Shown here piece by piece: positions 58,730-64,000 of a stretch of DNA of 64,000 nucleotides. The stretch's first letter is position 1, and every line of letters starts with the position of its first letter. Both the position numbers and the translations under genes were made by a program. Below the pieces are notes generated by a model that saw only the letters and a program-made list of their open reading frames with translations, did not search any database and was not told where the DNA came from. The DNA lies in NCBI GenBank assembly GCA_023436775.1, contig JAEZHW010000057.1:1-64000 (forward strand), read 5' to 3'. The stretch is from Actinomycetes bacterium (GTDB lineage: Bacteria > Actinomycetota > Actinomycetes > Actinomycetales > Microbacteriaceae).

Positions 58730-59662
58730 TTACTTCACGCTGCCCGCAGTCAGGCCACCGACGATGAAGCGCTGCAGGGCCAAGAACAGCGCCACCGGGA
58801 TGATGGCGGCGATCACCGCGCCGGCGGCGAATACCGACCAGTTGCGCGAGGTCTCTTGTGAGATGAACTGGTATAGACCCACCGCGAGGGTCTGCTTTTC
58901 GGGATCGACCAGGATCACCGATGCCAACACGAACTCGCTCATCGAGGCGATGAAGGACAGCAGCGCCACCACCGCGAGGATGGGGGCGACGAGCCTGAGG
59001 ATGATGGTGAAGAAGATGCGGGCGTGACCGGCCCCATCAAGCTTGGCCGCCTCGTCGATCGAGGATGGCACCGTGTTGAAGAAGCCGTACATCAGGTAGG
59101 TGTTCACGCCCATGGCGCCGCCGAGGTACACCAGGATCAGCCCGAGCTGCGTGTTCAAGCCGATGGCCGGGAAGATGTCTCCGATCGCAGACATCAGCAG
59201 GAAGATCGCCACCATCGCCAGCAACTGCGGGAACATCTGCACCAGCAGCAGCGTGATCAGGCCCACGCGGCGACCCTTGAAGCGCATGCGCGAGAAGGAA
59301 TATGCCGACAGCGCCGCCAGCAGGACCGTGCCCGCAGACGAGGCGAGCCCGATCACCAGCGAGTTCGTCAACCATGCTGCATAGGGCTGTTGCGGTCGGT
59401 TGAACAGTTCCACGTAGGCACCGAGTGAGACCTGGCTGAACAGTTCATTCGCGGTCACCAAGGTGCCGCCCGGACGGAGTGACGCCGAGATGATGTACAG
59501 GATTGGGAAGCCCGCGAACACGAGCATGATCAGGCCGACGATGTGACGCCAACCGGTCTGACGGAACCACTTGCCGAAGGGGCGCCTCGGCTCGACGACC
59601 TTCTCTTCCTTCGGCTTCTTCAGCACGTCGGCCGCTGAGATTGGGGGCTGGATGACAGTCAT
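58730..59662 (-). CDS. malG: maltose/maltodextrin ABC transporter permease MalG
   Basis: 310 residues with six transmembrane segments. The EAA loop is IDEAAKLDGAGHARIFFTIILRL. The charged N-terminus (about 40 residues) is cytoplasmic. TAATG overlap with malF. No ATPase gene is present in the cluster, so it must use a shared MsiK/MalK encoded elsewhere. Confidence 0.93.
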   Translation of the reverse strand: MTVIQPPISAADVLKKPKEEKVVEPRRPFGKWFRQTGWRHIVGLIMLVFAGFPILYIISASLRPGGTLVTANELFSQVSLGAYVELFNRPQQPYAAWLTNSLVIGLASSAGTVLLAALSAYSFSRMRFKGRRVGLITLLLVQMFPQLLAMVAIFLLMSAIGDIFPAIGLNTQLGLILVYLGGAMGVNTYLMYGFFNTVPSSIDEAAKLDGAGHARIFFTIILRLVAPILAVVALLSFIASMSEFVLASVILVDPEKQTLAVGLYQFISQETSRNWSVFAAGAVIAAIIPVALFLALQRFIVGGLTAGSVK

Positions 59663-61290
59663 TAGTGCAGCTCCTCCAGGGACTTGGTCTGGCGGAAGGC
59701 AATGATCGAAATGGTGCCAACCAGCACGAAGATCAGGATCGAGAAGGCGCTCGCCAAACCGTAATCAGCGGTCGACCCGACAAAGGCGACCTTGTAGACC
59801 ATCGAGATCAGGATGTCGGTCGCCCCCACGTTCATACCGGCGGTGACGTCGCGTGGACCGCCCCGGGTGAGCATGTAGATCAGGTTGAAGTTGTTGAAGT
59901 TGAAGGCGAAGGACGAGATCAGCAGCGGCGCCACCGAGACCAGCAGCAGCGGGAACTTGATCATCCGGAAGGCCTGGAACGGCGTCGCACCATCCACCTG
60001 CGCGGCTTCGGTGAGTTCGGACGGGATCGACTGCAACGCACCGGTCGTGACCAGGAACATGTAGGGGAAGCCCAGCCACAGGTTTACCATGATGACGCTG
60101 AACCGGGCGAGCCACTCGTTCGTGAGCCAGGGAATCTCGGCCCCACCAAAGAGCACGGTATTGATGAAACCGAACTCCTGGTTCATCATGCCGCCCCACA
60201 CCAGCGCGGACAGGAAGCCCGGGAAGGCGTACGGCAGGATCATCACCAGTCGGTAGTACTTCTTGGACTTCATCCGCGGGTCGTTGAACACGATCGCCAG
60301 GAACAGGCCCAGCACGAAACAGCCGACGACGGACAGCAGGGCGAAGGTGAAGGTCCAGAGCGTGACCGAAATCAGCGGGTCCCGGATCGATTCCTCACCG
60401 AACGCTCGGGCGAAGTTGTCGAAGCCGACGAGCACCTGCCAACCCGGCAGCAGTTCGCGGCCGTCCTGGGCGGTGAAGGCACCAGTGCCGACATCGGCGT
60501 ACCGCACACCGGTCGTCGTGTTGACCATCTCGTCGGTGTCGGGGTCATAGACGTAGAGCGCCTTGTACACGTAGGCGGTGACACCGTCCTGCGTGCGCAG
60601 CATCTGCCCGCTCTCGCTGGCATCCATCGGCACCGCCAGTTGCGAGATTTCGGACTGACGTTGCAGTTGCTGACGCAACGTGAGCGTGGTGTAGCCCGGC
60701 ACCTCGGTGGCGATCCCACCGTCAAAGGTGGCGTTGCCCACGATCTGCAACGGCTGATTCTCGCCACCGAGCAGCGCCTGGCCACCGGGACCGGTGGCCA
60801 GCAGGAACAGCTCGCCGTCTTTCTCGACGATGCTGATCGGATACGAGGCGGTGTCCGGCACGCGCTGCTGGTTCTGCAGCACCAGCGCGTGGATGGCGTC
60901 CTCCTTGGTGGAGTTGTGCCCGGTGCCGTAGTTCGTGAAGGCCACGAAGCCGGAATACAGCACCACGAAGATTTGGAAGATCAGCAGGAAGACCACGCCG
61001 GGGGCCAGGTACTTGGCCGGCAGCCCGCCTCGGCGGAAGTAGATCCAGTTGATCGCGGCGGTCACGACGGCAATGATGCCGGCGACCACCCAGTTGTCGG
61101 CGCGAACGAGAACCAGGATCGAGTAGACCGCGAGCGCGTCAATGACCGCCAGCGAGGCGATCTTGACCAGGACTGCGACCCAGCCGCCGGAGGCCGCTTC
61201 CGCCATCCGCGCCGCCGTGCGGGAGCGCTTGGTAGTGCGGAGTTGTTCTGCGCCGTCGGCGCGAGTCTCGCGCTGCTCGGGTGTGGACAT
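59662..61290 (-). CDS. malF: maltose/maltodextrin ABC transporter permease MalF
   Basis: 542 residues with eight hydrophobic segments and a large extracytoplasmic loop (about 125-300) as in MalF of E. coli. EAA loop LTEAAQVDGATPFQAFRMIKFPLL. Partner of MalG. An 11-bp hairpin lies between it and malE. Confidence 0.93.
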   Translation of the reverse strand: MSTPEQRETRADGAEQLRTTKRSRTAARMAEAASGGWVAVLVKIASLAVIDALAVYSILVLVRADNWVVAGIIAVVTAAINWIYFRRGGLPAKYLAPGVVFLLIFQIFVVLYSGFVAFTNYGTGHNSTKEDAIHALVLQNQQRVPDTASYPISIVEKDGELFLLATGPGGQALLGGENQPLQIVGNATFDGGIATEVPGYTTLTLRQQLQRQSEISQLAVPMDASESGQMLRTQDGVTAYVYKALYVYDPDTDEMVNTTTGVRYADVGTGAFTAQDGRELLPGWQVLVGFDNFARAFGEESIRDPLISVTLWTFTFALLSVVGCFVLGLFLAIVFNDPRMKSKKYYRLVMILPYAFPGFLSALVWGGMMNQEFGFINTVLFGGAEIPWLTNEWLARFSVIMVNLWLGFPYMFLVTTGALQSIPSELTEAAQVDGATPFQAFRMIKFPLLLVSVAPLLISSFAFNFNNFNLIYMLTRGGPRDVTAGMNVGATDILISMVYKVAFVGSTADYGLASAFSILIFVLVGTISIIAFRQTKSLEELH

Positions 61291-61351
61291 CCTCGCTCAT
61301 TTCTGCCGGTGCCCGAACGGGGTTGCCCGCCCGGCGTCGTTGCTGGGGTGA

Positions 61352-61386
61352 GGCTGGGGCGGCACCGCGTGGATACCGCCCCAGCC
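61352..61386 (-). terminator. hairpin between malE and malF
   Basis: 11-bp stem GGCTGGGGCGG/CCGCCCCAGCC with a 13-base loop just after the malE stop. No T run follows on the minus strand, so it is more likely an mRNA-stabilising or partial-termination element that raises malE over malFG. Confidence 0.65.
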
Positions 61387-61401
61387 CGCGGGAAGGTCAG
61401 A

Positions 61402-62631
61402 CTACTGGATCGCCTTGGCGATGTCGTCAGCCATCTTCTTCCACAGGTCAGCAGGGTTGCCCTTGCCGTTGATGATGGCCACCTCGGTGACACCCCAGAA
61501 CTCCCACACCGCACCCATCTGCGGGATGTTCGGCATCGGCACCGCGTTGGCGCCGACCTCACCGAAACCGGCGACGATGTCGTTGCTGGCCACGGCCTTC
61601 TCGAAGGCAGCGGTCAGGGCCGGGGCGCGGCCACCGACGTTGAACAGGCCGGTCTGGACTTCTTCCGAACCGATGTAACTGTTCAGGAAGCGGGTTGCCG
61701 CGACGGTGTTTTCGCTCTTGGCCGAGAGGAAGAAGCCTTGCACACCCACGAACGGCTGTGCAGTCTTGCCGCCGGCCGACGGAATCGGGTCAACGGCGAC
61801 CTTGATGCCCGCCTCGGTGGCTGCAGGGACGTTCCACGGACCGGTCAGGAAGAACGGCGACTTGCCTGCCACGAAGTTTTCGCGAGCGAGGTCACCCGAG
61901 ATGTTCGTGTTCAGGATGCCGGCCTTGCCCTGTTCGGCGAGCCAGGCTGCGAAGGCCTCGCCGCCAGCGTTGCCGATCTGCAGGTCAGCCGGGTTGTACG
62001 AGCCGTCCGAGTTGGTGCCAAACACCGGGGCACCGAACGAGGTTTGGAACGGGTACAGGTGGTACGGGTCCGAGGCGTTCGGGTCGAGACCGACCAGGAA
62101 CGGGTACTCCGCGCCCGAGGCCTTGCCCAGCTCGATCATTTCGTCAAAGTTGGCCGGAGCCTTGTCGACGAGGTCCGTGTTGCGCAGCAGCGCGATGTTC
62201 TCGATCGAGTAGGGGACGCCGTAGAGCTTGCCGTCAAAGGACCAGGCCTCCAGGGCCACCTTCTCGAACTCGTTCGCCTTGTCACCAAGCTCGATCGGGG
62301 CAACGACACCGTTGGTGACGAGCACGCCGAGCCAGTCGTGCCCGCCGACGGCGATGTCCGGACCCTCACCGGTCGGGACCTGCGCGACGAACTGGTCGCG
62401 GATCTCGCCGAAGTCCTTCTGGACGAGGTTGACCTTGATGTCGTACTTCTCTTCAAAGTCAGCAGCGGCGGTCTGCAGCACGGTGGCGCGGTCGGCATCG
62501 ACCCACACCGTCAGCGTGCCCGTGCCGCCGAGATCTTCTGGTTCCGGTTCGCCTGCGCAGCCGGACAGCACCAATGCGCCCGTTGCAAGCAGGGCGCCGA
62601 TGCGGAGCGTCTTGCTCTTCATGATTTCCAT
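61402..62631 (-). CDS. malE: maltose/maltodextrin-binding lipoprotein MalE
   Basis: 409 residues. Lipobox VLSGC. Family 1 solute-binding protein: GTLTVWVDADRATVLQTAA start, VGGHDWLGVLVTNGVVAPIEL, GKLYGVPYSIENIALLRNTDLV and AGKSPFFLTGPWNV. It captures maltodextrins for MalFG. ATG 62631 is preferred (GGAAGG seven bases upstream); ATG 62622 is an alternative. Confidence 0.93.
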   Translation of the reverse strand: MEIMKSKTLRIGALLATGALVLSGCAGEPEPEDLGGTGTLTVWVDADRATVLQTAAADFEEKYDIKVNLVQKDFGEIRDQFVAQVPTGEGPDIAVGGHDWLGVLVTNGVVAPIELGDKANEFEKVALEAWSFDGKLYGVPYSIENIALLRNTDLVDKAPANFDEMIELGKASGAEYPFLVGLDPNASDPYHLYPFQTSFGAPVFGTNSDGSYNPADLQIGNAGGEAFAAWLAEQGKAGILNTNISGDLARENFVAGKSPFFLTGPWNVPAATEAGIKVAVDPIPSAGGKTAQPFVGVQGFFLSAKSENTVAATRFLNSYIGSEEVQTGLFNVGGRAPALTAAFEKAVASNDIVAGFGEVGANAVPMPNIPQMGAVWEFWGVTEVAIINGKGNPADLWKKMADDIAKAIQ

Positions 62632-62715
62632 TGCTGTGCCTTCCTGGTGGATCACAACGTGTCCAAGAAGCCAAGGGGGATTGCAGTGGACTACGTTGGC
62701 CTCTGGTCTTGCGTA

Positions 62716-62758
62716 TGCAAGCGATTACAGTATGTGCAGCAACCTTGCAGAAATGCAA
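62716..62758. promoter_or_regulatory. LacI-type operators in the malE promoter region
   Basis: TGCAAGCGATTACA (62716-62729) is the reverse complement of TGTAATCGCTTGCA, matching the site at 62881 at 12 of 14 positions. TTGCA-GAAA-TGCAA (62745-62758) is a second palindrome with the same TTGCA half-site. LacI-family MalR regulators bind such CG-centred palindromes. Confidence 0.7.
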
Positions 62759-62880
62759 CACCATTCCTCAGATCCGTCCAGCCGAGCAGCCCTCAACTTG
62801 GCGTGAAATTGGTGCTACTTCCCCGAATTTTCAGGGATTTCCCGGCTTCCAGGAGGAATGAATGGATTCGTGCGTGACTC

Positions 62881-62894
62881 TGTAAGCGTTTGCA
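62881..62894. promoter_or_regulatory. LacI-type operator in the alpha-glucosidase promoter
   Basis: TGTAAGCGTTTGCA with the central CG typical of LacI sites. It lies just upstream of a TACGCT -10 (62897-62902) that would start transcription at or near the ATG at 62909. Confidence 0.7.
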
Positions 62895-62908
62895 GTTACG
62901 CTTATGGA

Positions 62909-64000
62909 ATGCAGTCGTCCAAAGCAGCTACGTCCGCACGTCTCGCCCCGGCAAGCGCCGAATGGTGGCGTACTGCGGTGATCTATCAGGTCTATCCACG
63001 ATCCTTCGCCGACGCGGATGGTGATGGCCTCGGGGACCTGCGCGGCATTACGTCCCGCCTTGACGCACTGGCCGACCTGGGGATCGATGCCATCTGGCTG
63101 AGCCCCTTCATGCGCTCGCCACAGAAGGACGCCGGCTACGACGTCGCCGACTACTGCGACGTCGACCCGATCTTCGGCACCTTGGCGGACTACGACGAGC
63201 TCCTCGCCCAGGCCCACGCCCGTGGCATCCGGATCCTCGCCGACCTCGTGCCCAACCACTCCTCCGACCAGCACGAGTGGTTCCAAGCGGCCCTGCAGGC
63301 CGCCCCCGGCAGCCCGGAACGCGATCGCTACATGTTCCGCGATGGTCTTGGCGAGCACGGAGAACTGCCCCCGAACAACTGGCAGTCGGTCTTCGGCGGT
63401 CCGGCCTGGTCTCGCGTCATCGAGGCCGACGGCCAGCCCGGCCAGTGGTACCTGCACCTCTTCGACTCCAGCCAGCCAGACTTCAACTGGCATAACCGCG
63501 AGGTGCGCGAAGAGTTCCTGCGCATCCTGCGCTTCTGGCTCGACCGCGGCACGGACGGCTTCCGGGTGGACGTGGCGCACGGCCTGATCAAGGCCGAGGG
63601 CCTGCCGGACTTCACCCCCGCCGAGGACGCCGACTCGATGGGCGACAAGGACCAAGCGCCATACTGGGGGCAGCCGGCCGTGCACGAGGTGTACCGGGAG
63701 TGGCGGGCCCTGCTGGAGTCCTATCCGGATGAGCGCGTACTCGCCGCCGAGGCGTGGATGCCGACCGCGGCCGAAACCGCGCTCTGGGTCCGCTCCGACG
63801 AGATGCACCAAGCCTTCAACTTCCCCTACCTAATGAGCGAGTGGAACCCGGTCGAGCTGCGCGAGGTGATCACCGAATCCCTGCGCGCCTTCGGTTCGGT
63901 CGGCGCCCCGGCCACCTGGGTGCTCTCGAACCACGACGTGGTCCGCCACGCCACCCGCCTCTCGCTCGGCATCGACAACCCACAGGGCCACGGCATCGGT
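62909..64000 (+). CDS. GH13 alpha-glucosidase, partial (runs off right edge)
   Basis: 364 residues visible. Start ATG 62909 (MQSSKAATSARL), probably leaderless because no ribosome site is present and a -10 ends six bases before it. GH13 oligo-1,6/alpha-glucosidase motifs: WRTAVIYQVYPRSFAD, DLVPNHSSDQH, GFRVDVAHGL (nucleophile), AAEAWMP (acid/base) and VLSNHDVVRH. No signal peptide, so it acts on imported maltodextrins. Divergent from malE and sharing its operators. Confidence 0.93.
   Translation, partial: MQSSKAATSARLAPASAEWWRTAVIYQVYPRSFADADGDGLGDLRGITSRLDALADLGIDAIWLSPFMRSPQKDAGYDVADYCDVDPIFGTLADYDELLAQAHARGIRILADLVPNHSSDQHEWFQAALQAAPGSPERDRYMFRDGLGEHGELPPNNWQSVFGGPAWSRVIEADGQPGQWYLHLFDSSQPDFNWHNREVREEFLRILRFWLDRGTDGFRVDVAHGLIKAEGLPDFTPAEDADSMGDKDQAPYWGQPAVHEVYREWRALLESYPDERVLAAEAWMPTAAETALWVRSDEMHQAFNFPYLMSEWNPVELREVITESLRAFGSVGAPATWVLSNHDVVRHATRLSLGIDNPQGHGIG

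Noticed and set aside
59665..62877. A 1070-codon open frame on the plus strand opposite malF and malE
   Set aside because: It is antisense to two clear transporter genes; its translation is His/Glu/Arg/Val-rich low complexity, the usual mirror of GC-biased codons, and has no domain.

Overview
The window is 64 kb of chromosomal DNA from a high-GC Gram-positive bacterium, almost certainly an actinomycete (Actinomycetota). The evidence is the high-GC coding bias, frequent GTG/TTG starts, ATGA/TAATG gene overlaps, probable leaderless genes, and the order lysS - panC - Rossmann/DUF2520 - two PH-domain (DUF304) proteins - DUF3180 - folate genes - folE - ftsH - hpt - tilS with ppa divergent, which is an actinobacterial arrangement. 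I cannot fix the genus. No insertion sequence, phage gene, CRISPR array or replication origin was recognised.

Layout. (1) 1-8.4 kb: a minus-strand amino-acid ABC transporter followed by a 2-oxoacid dehydrogenase with a split E2, divergent from a leaderless-protein gamma-glutamyltransferase homologue, an M20 protein that has lost metal ligands, and a GntR regulator; together a probable uptake/catabolism module. (2) 8.4-24.9 kb: housekeeping. A small esterase locus with a 34-residue membrane protein, a HAD phosphatase, then a ten-gene minus-strand chain from ftsH to lysS with a trifunctional FolP-FolB-FolK protein, then tilS-hpt, ppa, and a secreted M23 peptidase behind a possible MtrA box. (3) 25.0-25.5 kb: tRNA-Glu, tRNA-Asp, tRNA-Phe. 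(4) 25.5-31.4 kb: a somewhat lower-GC cassette encoding a small cysteine-free secreted protein, a lipoprotein, two membrane-anchored adaptors with peptidoglycan-binding-like segments, an ABC ATPase and a FtsX/MacB permease. This is the best candidate for an undescribed system.

(5) 31.6-52.5 kb: a catabolic region. It has a complete class I cytochrome P450 system (P450, reductase, ferredoxin), a TRAP transporter, an AEC carrier, a KstD-like flavoprotein, three SDRs (one resembling Comamonas 3-alpha-hydroxysteroid dehydrogenase), three SnoaL_4 proteins related to the bile-acid dehydratase BaiE, a FAH-family hydrolase, two cupins, EthD/NIPSNAP-type small proteins, two IclR, one GntR and one MarR regulator. 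I infer degradation of an alicyclic, steroid- or terpenoid-like acid; the substrate is not proven. Repeated AT-rich motifs around TATTCAAT suggest a shared regulon.

(6) 52.5-55.1 kb: a PadR regulator divergent from a serine hydrolase, and a nucleotidyltransferase. (7) 55.2-64.0 kb: maltodextrin utilisation: malE-malF-malG, a surface alpha-amylase lipoprotein, a cytoplasmic GH13 enzyme, and a divergent GH13 alpha-glucosidase that runs off the right edge. LacI-type operators lie between the divergent units and no ATPase gene (malK/msiK) is present in the operon.
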